The notes under the pieces are model-generated. The model saw only the letters and a list, made by a program, of their open reading frames with translations, was not told the origin of the DNA and did not search any database. A stretch of DNA of 64,000 nt, from assembly GCF_000420085.1 (NCBI RefSeq), contig NZ_ATUG01000002.1:2294001-2358000 (forward strand), written 5' to 3'. The stretch comes from Desulfospira joergensenii DSM 10085 (GTDB lineage Bacteria > Desulfobacterota > Desulfobacteria > Desulfobacterales > Desulfobacteraceae). The translations under genes and the position numbers were made by a program. Positions 53,230 to 62,093 of this stretch are shown here, piece by piece (positions within the stretch are counted from its first letter, which is position 1; each line of letters begins with the position of its first letter).

Positions 53230-53439
53230 TTGGCACGAGTTACCATTGAAGACTGTTTGAAAAATGTTGACAATCGATTTACCCTGGTTCATCTGGCGGC
53301 CAAGCGAGTCCGTCAGGTCAGGGAGGGGGCCGATCTTCTGGTCAAATCATCAAAAAACGAAGACGTTGTCACGGTGCTGCGGGAGATTGCAGCCAACCGG
53401 ATTGTCAGAAAAAAAACAGAAGAGGGTCAAGACGAATAG
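53230..53439 (+). CDS. rpoZ: RNA polymerase omega subunit
   Basis: A 69-residue subunit aiding RNA polymerase assembly. Sequence MARVTIEDCLKNVDNRFTLV, then HLAAKRVRQVREGADLLVK and DVVTVLREIAANRI, is typical. It starts at TTG 53230, about 9 nt after GGAGGA; the ATG at 53222 is out of frame. Co-oriented between greA and the TtcA-like gene. Confidence 0.94.
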   Translation: MARVTIEDCLKNVDNRFTLVHLAAKRVRQVREGADLLVKSSKNEDVVTVLREIAANRIVRKKTEEGQDE

Positions 53440-53446
53440 CTAAGGA

Positions 53447-54178
53447 TTGAAAACAGGGCTGAAAAAAAGAGTCCGGCATCTGCTGGGCCGTGCCGTCCAC
53501 GACTGGTCCATGATATCGGAAAAAGACAGGATTCTCGTCGGAATTTCAGGCGGCGTGGACAGCCAGACCCTGCTGACCCTGCTGGGATCCCTGCAAAAAA
53601 GATCTCCTGTAAAATTCGATCTACTGCCGGTTTTTCTGGATCCTGGGTTTGAACCGTCCCCGGCCCCAAGGCTTGAACAGTACGTGAAAGAGCATTTCGG
53701 GGCCATGGTGACGGAATATACAGACTACGGAACCTTGGCCCATTCAGAGGAGAACAGGGAAAATCCCTGTTTTTTATGTTCAAGGCTCAGAAGAAAGCGC
53801 CTGTTTGAGATTGCCCGGGATTCGGGCTGTAAAAAGATTGCCCTGGGCCATAATAAAGATGACATCATAGAGACCTTGTTCATCAATATGTTTTATGCCG
53901 GAAAAATCGGTACCATGAAACCCAGGCAATCTTTTTTCAAGGGACGGCTTGATATCATCAGGCCTCTGTCATATGTTGACAAGGAAGATATTGTTACGTT
54001 TTCAAGGATGTTTCAGATTCCGAAATTTGGAAATCCCTGCCCCAGTTCAAAGAATACCAAAAGAGGGGAGGTCAGGAACATGCTGGAAACCATGTATAAA
54101 CAAAATAAGCATATCAAAGGTAATATTTTTCGGTCCATGGGCAATGTGGCCCATGATTACCTTTTAGGGAATGAATAA
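53447..54178 (+). CDS. ttcA: TtcA-like tRNA 2-thiolation ATPase
   Basis: A 243-residue PP-loop ATPase. The loop is VGISGGVDSQTLL (near residues 30-42), where E. coli TtcA has SGGKDS. PCFLCSRLRRKRLFEIA supplies a CxxC pair and NPCPSSKN a further Cys, close to the Fe-S cluster pattern of TtcA/TtuA enzymes. LGHNKDDIIETLF is conserved. The likely reaction is 2-thiocytidine formation in tRNA, but a related thiolation is possible. The TTG start sits against AAGGA with almost no spacer, so the start is uncertain. The stop overlaps folE2. Confidence 0.82.
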   Translation: MKTGLKKRVRHLLGRAVHDWSMISEKDRILVGISGGVDSQTLLTLLGSLQKRSPVKFDLLPVFLDPGFEPSPAPRLEQYVKEHFGAMVTEYTDYGTLAHSEENRENPCFLCSRLRRKRLFEIARDSGCKKIALGHNKDDIIETLFINMFYAGKIGTMKPRQSFFKGRLDIIRPLSYVDKEDIVTFSRMFQIPKFGNPCPSSKNTKRGEVRNMLETMYKQNKHIKGNIFRSMGNVAHDYLLGNE

Positions 54179-55008
54179 TGATAGATATTCAGAACCAGCC
54201 TGATTTTAGAAAAATTCCCATAGACAAGGTCGGCATCAAGGGCCTGAAATACCCTGTAAAGGTCCTGGACAAGACCCGGGGGATCCAGTCTACGGTTGCT
54301 GAAATCTCCATGTATGTAGACCTGCCCCATCAGTGCAAGGGTACCCATATGAGCCGGTTTGTGGAGATCCTTCACACGTTCCGGTCCAAGGTGTCCCTGG
54401 AATCCTTGAACATCATTCTCAAGGATATGAAAAAGATTTTGGGGGCGGAATCTTCCCATATTGAGATTACCTTTCCTTATTTTATCGAGAAGACTGCTCC
54501 CAGCACCGAAGCAAGGGGTCTGATGGACTATACCTGCTCGATTTTCGGCTCTTCCCATGTTTCGGGAAACACGGATATTGTCCTGAAAGTGGCGGTTCCC
54601 GTCACTTCGGTCTGTCCCTGTTCCAAGGAGATCAGTGACTGCGGCGCCCATAACCAGAGGGGGGAAGTCCTGGTAAATACCCGTTTCAAACGGCTGATCT
54701 GGATTGAGGATATCGTGAATATCGTTGAGCGGTCGGCATCCTGTGATATCTTTTCCGTTCTGAAGCGGGAAGATGAGAAGTTCGTTACGGAAAAGGCCTA
54801 TAATCATCCCAAATTTGTTGAGGATATTGTCCGGGATGTGGCCAAGGCCATGATGGATGATACCAATATCACTTGGTTTTCAGTAAGCGCGGAAAATTTT
54901 GAATCCATCCATAATCACAGTGCCTACGCCTATATCGATTTTACCCGGGACGAGAAGGAAGGATACAACAGGGCGGATGTGCAAAAGCAGGAAATTTCCA
55001 AAAATTAG
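54178..55008 (+). CDS. folE2: GTP cyclohydrolase FolE2 (type IB)
   Basis: A 276-residue zinc- or other-metal-dependent enzyme converting GTP to 7,8-dihydroneopterin triphosphate for folate or preQ0 synthesis. Distinct from FolE. Recognised by DLPHQCKGTHMSRFVEIL and SVCPCSKEISDCGAHNQRGE, which hold the metal and catalytic residues. KDMKKILGAESSHIEITFPYF is also typical. Its first base overlaps the ttcA-like stop. Confidence 0.95.
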   Translation: MIDIQNQPDFRKIPIDKVGIKGLKYPVKVLDKTRGIQSTVAEISMYVDLPHQCKGTHMSRFVEILHTFRSKVSLESLNIILKDMKKILGAESSHIEITFPYFIEKTAPSTEARGLMDYTCSIFGSSHVSGNTDIVLKVAVPVTSVCPCSKEISDCGAHNQRGEVLVNTRFKRLIWIEDIVNIVERSASCDIFSVLKREDEKFVTEKAYNHPKFVEDIVRDVAKAMMDDTNITWFSVSAENFESIHNHSAYAYIDFTRDEKEGYNRADVQKQEISKN

Positions 55009-55015
55009 TCCAAAA

Positions 55016-56218
55016 TCAGTCCCCTGATTCATCAACTGACCGGACCTTTTGAATCATTTTCCGGAGAATGGGTTTCCAGCCCCTGTTTTTTCCATTGATC
55101 ATGATGACATAAGGATAGAGTTTTTCATTCTTCCCCTTGATATAACCGGCCCGGCACCTCACCTTTGTCAGGGTTCCTGTTTTATAGTACTCGTCCTGAT
55201 TTTCAGACATCAGTTTGTGAAAGGGCGTAAACGCATCCAGGATCCGGACCATTTGGGCCGGCGTCAGTCTGTTTTTTCTGGAGAGACCGGAACCCTCTGC
55301 AAGACCTATCTTCTTAAGCCCCAACTCTTTTATAGCAAAATCTTCCAGTGCTTTTACCCCTTTTTCAAGGCTGGCAGGTTCTCCGTATCTTTGGGCTCCC
55401 ATGGTCAGGATCAATTGATTGGCAATGAAGTTATTGGAAAATTTCAACAATTTTTCAATGATCTGGTCCATGGTGAACAAGGATTGATAGGTAAATGCCT
55501 GCCCCTTTCCTGGAGAAAAACAGCCCTGCCTGACACGGCCCCGGACCTCTATTCCCTGTTGTTCAAGAAAGAATTTAATCAAAAGGCCCGGGTAGATCCT
55601 CCTGTGGCCCGGGTCCAGCAGGATCCTTCCCTGCTTGAGTCCGCTCGATTGAATCTCTTTGATAAAAATATCCAGGAGCGGGGTCTGGGGTTCCGCGCTT
55701 AGAAAAACAGATTTTACAGGGTCCCATTGAAAGGCCAGGGTATTGAAATTGGCGCATAAAGCCCCGGTGGTTGCATCATAGGGGTTGAGGCTGGCTCCGG
55801 TTCCCGGGATGAGGATTTCTTTTTTAAAGAAGGAGAGATCCAGAATGATATCATTGACCTGCCTGAATTCTTTGATTCTGGTTTTTTCCACCAGGCGTGC
55901 CGTGAAATCCCGGATTGCCTCGGATACAAATAGAGGATCCCCCAATCCTCGAATATAAAGGTTTTGGGAGGATGTGTCATAGGCGGCCGGCATGGCGAAC
56001 CGAAACCCGGATCCAAAATGGTGAATGGCGGCCAGGCTGGTCATAATCTTCAGGGTCGAGGCAGGAATAAAAGGGGTGTTCCGATTCCGGGAAACAAGGA
56101 TCTTGCCTTGATCGCCGGTTAAAAGGATACCGGTGGGAGGGTTTGCGGTTCCTGAATTGGCAACGAGTGGAAAAATCAGGGCAAAAATTAGAATAAAAAA
56201 TAGAGTTTGTCTTTTCAT
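55016..56218 (-). CDS. dacB: D-alanyl-D-alanine carboxypeptidase/endopeptidase (PBP4 family, S13)
   Basis: A 400-residue periplasmic penicillin-binding protein. Signal peptide at 1-22. Active-site motifs are STLK (S54-K57, PASTLKIMTSLAAI), SNN in FSNNFIANQLIL, and KTG in YYKTGTLTKVRCRAG. GSGLSRKNRLTPAQMVRIL is typical of S13 enzymes. It cleaves D-Ala-D-Ala or cross-links in peptidoglycan. It is convergent with folE2 and separate from the shape cluster at 38586-42850. Confidence 0.92.
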   Translation of the reverse strand: MKRQTLFFILIFALIFPLVANSGTANPPTGILLTGDQGKILVSRNRNTPFIPASTLKIMTSLAAIHHFGSGFRFAMPAAYDTSSQNLYIRGLGDPLFVSEAIRDFTARLVEKTRIKEFRQVNDIILDLSFFKKEILIPGTGASLNPYDATTGALCANFNTLAFQWDPVKSVFLSAEPQTPLLDIFIKEIQSSGLKQGRILLDPGHRRIYPGLLIKFFLEQQGIEVRGRVRQGCFSPGKGQAFTYQSLFTMDQIIEKLLKFSNNFIANQLILTMGAQRYGEPASLEKGVKALEDFAIKELGLKKIGLAEGSGLSRKNRLTPAQMVRILDAFTPFHKLMSENQDEYYKTGTLTKVRCRAGYIKGKNEKLYPYVIMINGKNRGWKPILRKMIQKVRSVDESGD

Positions 56219-56283
56219 GGCAACGGTTTGAATTCTTTTTGTAATATGAAATGGGGCCGGGTATACTTATGCATGAATCTGTT

Positions 56284-56820
56284 TCATTTGAATAATAATA
56301 AAAAATCCTGAACTGCCTGTTTCATACGGTGTTTCGACTCCAGGGCCTTCCACCGGTCCGGGAAGGCAAGGGGAGAGAAACGGATGGCGGCTCTGAACTC
56401 GATCTCCTGATCCTTGGCCTTTATCGTTTCGAGGAGTATAGGAACCATCACCACCCCTTCATAACTGACAATGGTGTCATAATTAAGGGCTTTGACTGAC
56501 TTTAATCCTTTTTCCCTTAAAACAGATTTGAGGACCTGTTCCCGGGCTCTTTTTTCCATCATCGGTTTTATCTCACCGGGACGGGCAGACAGGCTGCCTG
56601 AAATTGTGCATAGAGAAAAATTTTCCGCCCTGAACTCATCTTCGGCAGGAACCATGGTCAATCTTTCATCTTTTACCTGATGCTTATGGGATTGGATATC
56701 ATATCTGAGATAATAGGAAGAAATTCCCTCGGATGCATGAACAGGCCCTTGAACAAAGGATGTCCACAGCAGAACAAGGGTAAATAGAGAAAAAAAATCA
56801 AATTTTAAGGAAAAAGGCAT
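56284..56820 (-). CDS. Exported protein of unknown function
   Basis: A 178-residue protein with a clear signal peptide (about residues 1-30, ending VHASEG). The mature part is mixed alpha/beta with no motif I recognise. It contains LTMVPAEDEFRAENFSLCTI and RAREQVLKSVLREKGLKSVK, and has a single Cys. Same orientation as dacB, 65 nt upstream of it. Real codon bias and signal peptide support a true gene. Confidence 0.65.
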   Translation of the reverse strand: MPFSLKFDFFSLFTLVLLWTSFVQGPVHASEGISSYYLRYDIQSHKHQVKDERLTMVPAEDEFRAENFSLCTISGSLSARPGEIKPMMEKRAREQVLKSVLREKGLKSVKALNYDTIVSYEGVVMVPILLETIKAKDQEIEFRAAIRFSPLAFPDRWKALESKHRMKQAVQDFLLLFK

Positions 56821-57152
56821 GGATCTTGTATTTATCTCTTAACATGGTGAAGCGGATCAAATATATTCCGCCCGGTTGCAAAGCCTGCAAAGTCCTGGCC
56901 GGGGATATGGATTAAATGTTTTTGATTCGGTATGCCTAAAACGCTAAAGTTAACCCAATATGTTGACGATTCCACTCTTAGCATGAACAATTGCCGGGAG
57001 TCAACGAAGGCCGGTGTCCGATGTCATGTCTGGTAAAACAGGGCCTGTTTAATATGGGTTAGGAAACCGCTCGGTGTCATTTGTGTCAAGAACAGAGGAA
57101 AATAGCAGTTTGTATGTTACGGTTAATCGGGTGAAATTTTAGGAAGGAAAAC
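56821..57152. other. Intergenic region upstream of the LPP20-like gene
   Basis: A 332-nt gap between divergent exported-protein genes. A possible promoter on the plus strand is TTGACG at 56963-56968 with AACAAT at 56986-56991 (17-nt spacer). GTTGAC (56962-56967) is repeated in inverted form at 57000-57005. The rightward gene has an AGGAAGG ribosome site at the right end. No small gene or structured RNA was recognised. Confidence 0.4.
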
Positions 57153-57677
57153 ATGAAAAAATTAATTTTTTTGTCGGCAAGTCTTTTGATATTCTTTTTT
57201 TCCGGATGCACCACCACAGGATTCCAATCCACTGCCAGCGCCCCGGGGGATGTCCTTGGAACCACGGGCTCCAGTGTGGACAACCAGAAGGTGGTGACCT
57301 TCTATGTGATCGGGAAGGGACTTGAGCCGGAAAATGCCCTGACAAAAGGAGAGGCCGTGATCATGGCTGAGCGGGCAGCCGTTGCCGACGGGTATAGGCA
57401 GCTGGTTGAAAAGGTCAGGGGCGTTTATGTGGATGCCTTTATGAAGGCGGGCCGGGGAACCGTGAATCACGATATGATTCAGATCCATACCCAGTCCTGG
57501 CTCAGGGGAGCTGAGATCATGGAGGTGAGCCAGGGAGAGTACGGCATTACCAGTGCCCGTTTGAGACTGCGCATCAATTTTGCCAAACAGGGTATGGTAT
57601 GGTGGCCCGTGGGAATGGGCAACAATGTCGAGCCCAGAACTTCTTCCGCTTCAGCGATTACCGGCGGAAATTCTTAA
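57153..57677 (+). CDS. LPP20-family lipoprotein
   Basis: A 174-residue lipoprotein. Signal with lipobox FFFSGC (Cys near residue 19). The mature part resembles the LPP20 family: GEAVIMAERAAVADGYRQLVEKVRGVYVD followed by VSQGEYGITSARLRLRI. These proteins form small envelope or flagellar-associated structures; the role here is not established. It precedes an OmpA-family gene by about 60 nt in the same direction. Confidence 0.82.
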   Translation: MKKLIFLSASLLIFFFSGCTTTGFQSTASAPGDVLGTTGSSVDNQKVVTFYVIGKGLEPENALTKGEAVIMAERAAVADGYRQLVEKVRGVYVDAFMKAGRGTVNHDMIQIHTQSWLRGAEIMEVSQGEYGITSARLRLRINFAKQGMVWWPVGMGNNVEPRTSSASAITGGNS

Positions 57678-57738
57678 AACAAACGCATTGGTTTAGTTAC
57701 AATAACCTGACGGAGTTAAAATGTTTTTGGAGGATATC

Positions 57739-58692
57739 ATGGGACGGTTAAGTTCTGGGGTGAGAATCTGTTTTTTAAGTGTGTTTCTGGTGTTTGTTTT
57801 TTTAATACCTTCCCAATCATCTGCCGGGTATTATGAAAAAAAATTATTGGATACCGAAGCCTACGATACCATTGAGCTCAAACTGCTCATCGATCAAACC
57901 CAGGCAAGGGCCAATGTACTGACAGATCAGATCAAGTCCATTAAAAAGGAAATTGACTGGCTCATTCTTAAGATCAACCGGATCAATGATGCCGGAAGAA
58001 AACCCTCCCCTTCCCTTAAAAACTCCGTAACCGCCAAAGAAGAAAGAATCCAAATCCTGAAAAAGGAAAAGAACCGGCTGACTGCTCTCAATACCTTTTA
58101 TACGAAAGAGTATGATTCAAGGCAGAACATGGAGCTCGGCAAGATCCTGGAAAAAAAGATAGGCCTTTCCCCAGAAAAAAACCAAAAAATCGAAACCAAA
58201 CCCATTGTGGCTAAAGTTGAAAGGGCGGTAAAGGAAGTCACAGCCCCGGGACCCTCAGTCAAAAGGACCGGCATAGAGGCCTCCATCAAAAAAAACGGTC
58301 TGGAAAACTGGGTGGAGGTAAGCGGAGATGACACCTGCCTCAGGATAAACACCACCCTTCCCATTCTTTTTTCTTCAGGGAGCGCACAGGTGGCCAAAGA
58401 ATACAGAGCCTTTCTCAAAAAACTGGCCCTGTTCTTAAAACCCTATGATGTAAAAGTCATGGTAAACGGCTATGCCGACACCGACCCCATCCGAACCAAG
58501 AAATATCCCTCCAACCTCGAGCTTGGTGCCTCAAGGGCGGCAAACATTGTACACGAGCTGGTCAAACAGGGGCTGAAACCCTCTATTTTCCAGATCGGAA
58601 CCACAGGAGAATACCGGTTCGCCGCCAAACAACCCTCCAAACAAAAATCCTTCCACCGAAGAGCCCAGGTTACGGTGATTTTCACCGGGTGA
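57739..58692 (+). CDS. OmpA-family peptidoglycan-binding protein with coiled coil
   Basis: About 317 residues. A signal peptide covers about 1-30 (FLIPSQSSAGYYE). A helical coiled-coil region covers about 40-120 (IKSIKKEIDWLILKINRIN). The C-terminal OmpA-like domain starts near residue 200 (LPILFSSGSAQVAKEY) and contains NGYADTDPIRTKKYPSNLEL and SRAANIVHELVKQGL. ATG 57739 follows GGAGG at 6 nt and is preferred over ATG 57721. A strong terminator follows, so it ends the unit with the LPP20-like lipoprotein. Confidence 0.83.
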   Translation: MGRLSSGVRICFLSVFLVFVFLIPSQSSAGYYEKKLLDTEAYDTIELKLLIDQTQARANVLTDQIKSIKKEIDWLILKINRINDAGRKPSPSLKNSVTAKEERIQILKKEKNRLTALNTFYTKEYDSRQNMELGKILEKKIGLSPEKNQKIETKPIVAKVERAVKEVTAPGPSVKRTGIEASIKKNGLENWVEVSGDDTCLRINTTLPILFSSGSAQVAKEYRAFLKKLALFLKPYDVKVMVNGYADTDPIRTKKYPSNLELGASRAANIVHELVKQGLKPSIFQIGTTGEYRFAAKQPSKQKSFHRRAQVTVIFTG

Positions 58693-58718
58693 TTGCCTGG
58701 ATTTTTTCTTTTGCAAAT

Positions 58719-58755
58719 AAAAAGGGGGACTGCCGCAAAAGCAGCCCCTTTTTTG
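58719..58755 (+). terminator. Terminator after the OmpA-family gene
   Basis: AAAAAGGGG...CTGC at 58719-58732 pairs with GCAGCCCCTTTTTT at 58741-58754, with the loop at 58733-58740. A run of T follows. It separates the core genome from the polysaccharide region. Confidence 0.9.
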
Positions 58756-58843
58756 TTTATTTAATCTGAAATTCATATCCGGTTAATCAAATTCCTATAC
58801 ATCATTTTCTTGCTAAAATTTACCGGCTAAGGTGCAATAAAGC

Positions 58844-58872
58844 TTGACCTTACAGGCTCTTTCCCATATAAG
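58844..58872 (+). promoter_or_regulatory. Strong sigma-70 promoter giving a near-leaderless regulator mRNA
   Basis: TTGACC at 58844-58849 and TATAAG at 58867-58872 are exactly 17 nt apart. The ATG at 58881 is only 8 nt beyond the -10 box, so the predicted transcript starts at or within a few bases of the start codon. There is no Shine-Dalgarno. Confidence 0.65.
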
Positions 58873-58880
58873 TTCAGATC

Positions 58881-59267
58881 ATGAACAACCCCAGGGACAA
58901 TGAAATTCGTTTTAAATTGTTAAACCTTTTAAAAGATGAACCCAAACTGACCCAAAGAGAGATGAAGCAGAAAATGGGAGTCAGTCTGGGAAAGGTCAAT
59001 TATTGTATATCCTTGCTCACCCAAAAAGGAATGATCCGGATAGAAAGATTTAAAAATTCTTCCAACAAGGCCGCCTACTTGTACCGCATCACCCCTGCAG
59101 GACTGAAAGAGCTGACCGACCTCACCTGGAGTTATTTGAAATTAAGAATTAAAGAGTACGATCAGATTAAACAGGAGATCCAATACCTTTCCGAACAAAT
59201 TGAACAGATGGACAGAAAGGCCTGCGATGATTCCGGATTATTGGATGGGTTAAAAAGAATAATCTGA
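58881..59267 (+). CDS. MarR-type EPS-associated transcriptional regulator
   Basis: A 128-residue regulator with an N-terminal winged helix-turn-helix (LLKDEPKLTQREMKQKMGVS, GKVNYCISLLTQKGMIRIE, AYLYRITPAGLKELTDLT) and a C-terminal coiled coil (about 90-120). This architecture matches the MarR-family EPS-associated regulators found in front of exopolysaccharide operons. It stands upstream of a Wzz-like gene and a sugar dehydratase, but IS sequences now lie between them. Expressed from the near-leaderless promoter. Confidence 0.85.
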   Translation: MNNPRDNEIRFKLLNLLKDEPKLTQREMKQKMGVSLGKVNYCISLLTQKGMIRIERFKNSSNKAAYLYRITPAGLKELTDLTWSYLKLRIKEYDQIKQEIQYLSEQIEQMDRKACDDSGLLDGLKRII

Positions 59268-59473
59268 TTTTTACAGTTTGAGCAAACCCCTTTTTTAAGT
59301 TTAGTCAAAAGGGTGGGGTGGAATGCCAAGGGGCGATGCATTGACAATGTAACCGACAGGGCGGAGCTATGTTCAAAAGGAGACTCTTGCAAAATGAACA
59401 TATTCTCCAGGATTATAAAATTGGATCCAAAAAATTAAATTTTTGGCATAGGCGACATAGTCGCCACCCGAAT

Positions 59474-59719
59474 TTAAGCCCTTGCGGCTGATATCTGGTG
59501 ATAGAATCCCTCGGTTTCACCCATGTGGGGCCATTTGGTGTTGATATCGTCTTTACGCATGATCCCGTCATTGATTTTTCTCAAGGCCATGAACTCTCGA
59601 TTGGGAGTGCCAGCATATCCTTTGTCGGCATAGGTGATTTTGATTTTATCTTTTGTATGCAACATAGAAATGATCGCCAAAGGAAGATATTTAGAATCGG
59701 AGAGCTTTGCACAGCCCAC
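59474..59719 (-). pseudogene. Remnant of an IS5/IS1182-type transposase
   Basis: A leftward fragment whose product contains KITYADKGYAGTPNREF and INDGIMRKD. It is clearly similar to VCADKGYHGQENREF and GDGIMRKD in the decayed transposase at 59853-60941, around the second DDE aspartate. The N-terminal part and the final Glu region are missing, so it is a truncated leftover, in opposite orientation to its relative. Confidence 0.7.
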
Positions 59720-59852
59720 AAGGCAGACCCCAATATATCACGTAATGAATTTTTCAATAAAAATATAATTTTATATATCTGAAAATATTGAATAAAATTA
59801 CAAAGCATGATAAATTTTCTTTGAAATTCAACCATTATTCAGGATGGTCCTT

Positions 59853-60941
59853 ATGAGTTTTAAGAAAAAAAGGAAGCAAATGACATTTACCGATTTGGAA
59901 TCTACTGAAACCAATTCTTTTACCAACATTTGACTCAAACGGGTAACGGAAATTGATAATTCCATCGACTGGCGTCCGATCGGAGAATTATTTGATTCTA
60001 CTACGTATGAACCTGGAAAAAATAAACTTGGGCAGCCAGCATCTCCCCCTTTGATGTTGTTTAAATGTCTTTTGCTTCAAAAATGGTTCAGAATTGATTC
60101 AGATCCTGAACTGGAAAGCCAAATTAATGACAGAAGGGCTTTCCGTACTTTTTTAGACCTTCTTTCAAATGTAGCTTCCCCTGATCACTCAACCTTGTCT
60201 CGTTTCAGAGGCCAGCTAAGCAAGGGATGTTTGAAGCAATAACCCAAAAGATATTGAACAATTTTTTTCAGAAGGCATTAAAATCAATGAGGGGATTGCA
60301 ATAGATGCGCGTATCGTCCGGTCTGCCAGCAAGCCGTTGAGTAACAAAAAATTGGACAAATTAAAAACAGGGCGCTCGACCCATGAAGGGCAGCTTGATA
60401 AGACAGGCAAGCCCCGGAAATTCTCAAGAGTTCTTGAATCCAACTGGGCGGTAAAAAATGACAAATTTTATTATGGGTTAAAAGAGCATACTTCCATAGA
60501 TACAGATCATGGCTTTATTCTGACAACGGTCTTGAGTCCTTCATCTATTCACGATACCAATTGTTTTCAATACTGCACATTATACAGCCGCTATACGAAA
60601 CAGGCTTTGAAAATGGTGTGTGCTGATAAAGGATATCACGGCCAGGAGAACCGAGAGTTTTTAAGTTTGAATCGTTTTGGTGACGGCATAATGAGAAAGG
60701 ATACAACCACAGCCAAATTAATCGAACTTGAAAAGACCGTAATAAAAGAATATCCAAAGTTCGCTATATTGTGGAGCGGTATTTTGGTATCAGCCACCTC
60801 TATGATCGCGGTAAAAGAGTCCGATTTACAAGCATAGCCAAAAACAATATCGATATTTTGATCAGGCAGGTTACTTATAATATTCGGAAGAGTATTAAGG
60901 CCCTCAAAAAAATGCAACAGGAAGAGGCTTTTCAGGGATAA
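59853..60941 (+). pseudogene. Decayed IS5-family transposase with stop and frameshifts
   Basis: The reading starts at ATG 59853 (MSFKKKRKQMTFTDLESTE) and hits TGA at 59931. It continues in frame with IDWRPIGELFDSTTYEPGK and LFKCLLLQKWF, shifts frame near 60230-60300, then continues from AIDARIVRSASKPLSNKK to VCADKGYHGQENREF. It shifts again near 60770 and ends with ERYFGISHLYDRGKRVRF up to TAA 60939. The three DDE positions are recognisable but the gene cannot make an intact protein. Terminal repeats were not identified. Confidence 0.8.
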
Positions 60942-61002
60942 ATGAGGATGATAGAATTATTTCTCCAAGTCTGATTTTTAAAATCCATGGAACAATGAAG
61001 AA

Positions 61003-61020
61003 CTAGGGGCTGTTTCTAAA
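61003..61020 (+). repeat. Left terminal inverted repeat of the IS
   Basis: CTAGGGGCTGTTTCTAAA, matching the right end in inverse orientation with one mismatch. The first four bases may be target duplication. Confidence 0.8.
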
Positions 61021-61072
61021 AAAACATCAAAAAAATATAGACATTTGAGAATACTAATGATTCCGTCTGTTT

Positions 61073-61828
61073 ATGAACAGACATGCTATTTCAGACGAAA
61101 AATGGAAACATATAGAGCCTATCTTATCATCCCCTAAGATAGAAACACGAGGACGCAAGCCGAAGGATAACAGGTTAATGTTCAATGGAATTTTATGGAT
61201 TCTAAAAACCGGTGCCCCTTGGCGAGATTTGCCAAAAGAGTTTGGACCATGGCAAACTGTTTATAAAAGGTTTGCCAGGTGGACGACTCTATCAGCTTGG
61301 AAAGATTTATTTAAGCAGGTCACAAAAGATATAGACACAGAATCAACGATGATAGATGGGTCTTATGTGAAACTGCATCAACACGGTTGCGGAGTTCAGG
61401 GAGGTCAATATTTTCAAGCAATAGGTAGAAGCAAAGGAGGTTTGACGACAAAGATCCATGCAGTGGTCGATGCCCTTGGAAATCCTTTCCGAATTAAGTT
61501 AACCGGTGGAAATGTGCATGATATGGTTCCTTCGTATGAATTGATTGCTGGCATAGAAAGCGATTATTTTTTTGCAGATAGAGCTTATGATACAGATAAA
61601 CTCATTGAACTTGTTGAGGCAGTAGGTAGCAAGGTCGTCATTCCTTCGAAAGCAAACAGGAAACACCCGAGGGAGATTGACAAGCATACGTATAGAGAAA
61701 GACACCTGGTAGAATGCTTTTTTGCAAAGATAAAATCCAATCGGCGAATATCGACTCGGTATGAAAAACTATCAAGCAGATATGAAGCGATGGTTCTGAT
61801 TGCTTCTTGCTTGGTCTGGTTGCAATGA
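61073..61828 (+). CDS. IS5-family transposase
   Basis: A complete 251-residue DDE transposase. DNA-binding N-terminus with WILKTGAPWRDLPKEFGPW, the usual IS5 signature. Catalytic residues are D in MIDGSYVKLH, D in FFADRAYDTD and E in RHLVECFFAKIK, where the Y-(2)-R-(3)-E-(6)-K pattern of the family is seen. It is encoded in one frame, unlike two-frame IS427 relatives. Codon use is A+T-rich relative to the left part of the window. Confidence 0.93.
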   Translation: MNRHAISDEKWKHIEPILSSPKIETRGRKPKDNRLMFNGILWILKTGAPWRDLPKEFGPWQTVYKRFARWTTLSAWKDLFKQVTKDIDTESTMIDGSYVKLHQHGCGVQGGQYFQAIGRSKGGLTTKIHAVVDALGNPFRIKLTGGNVHDMVPSYELIAGIESDYFFADRAYDTDKLIELVEAVGSKVVIPSKANRKHPREIDKHTYRERHLVECFFAKIKSNRRISTRYEKLSSRYEAMVLIASCLVWLQ

Positions 61829-61832
61829 TTTA

Positions 61833-61850
61833 TTTAGAAACAGCGCCTAG
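61833..61850 (-). repeat. Right terminal inverted repeat of the IS
   Basis: Inverted copy of the left end (17 of 18 matches) located 4 nt after the transposase stop. Confidence 0.8.
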
Positions 61851-62093
61851 TAAAAAAATGAAACTTAGAAATCAAATTTCATCGAATAACGATCTTTTTT
61901 TTACAGTTTTAATGAAAATGGGGCTGATTCAAAGCTCTTATCGGTATAGATAATGGTGGGGGGAGGAAGTAAGCAGGACCGCCCATCCATCGGACGGGTT
62001 GACGAAAACACTATAGTCGTGCAAAGGTCTTAGGGTGATTCGGGACACTATTCCTAATAGTGAAATTTAAATAAATCTGTTTGGACAATCGCG

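Larger units (their letters stand above)
61003..61850 (+). mobile_element. Intact IS5-family insertion sequence
   Basis: An element of about 850 bp bounded by CTAGGGGCTGTTTCTAAA (61003-61020) and the inverted CTAGGCGCTGTTTCTAAA (61850-61833), 17 of 18 positions identical. Outermost CTAG at both ends fits a YTAR-type target duplication used by IS5 relatives. It contains one complete transposase gene and is therefore likely recent and possibly active. Confidence 0.85.

Noticed and set aside
61960..62045. Purine-rich GGAAGTAAGCAGGACCGCC region before the Wzz-like gene resembling part of a c-di-GMP riboswitch
   Set aside because: The conserved core blocks and pairing stems of the GEMM class could not be matched; only loose similarity.
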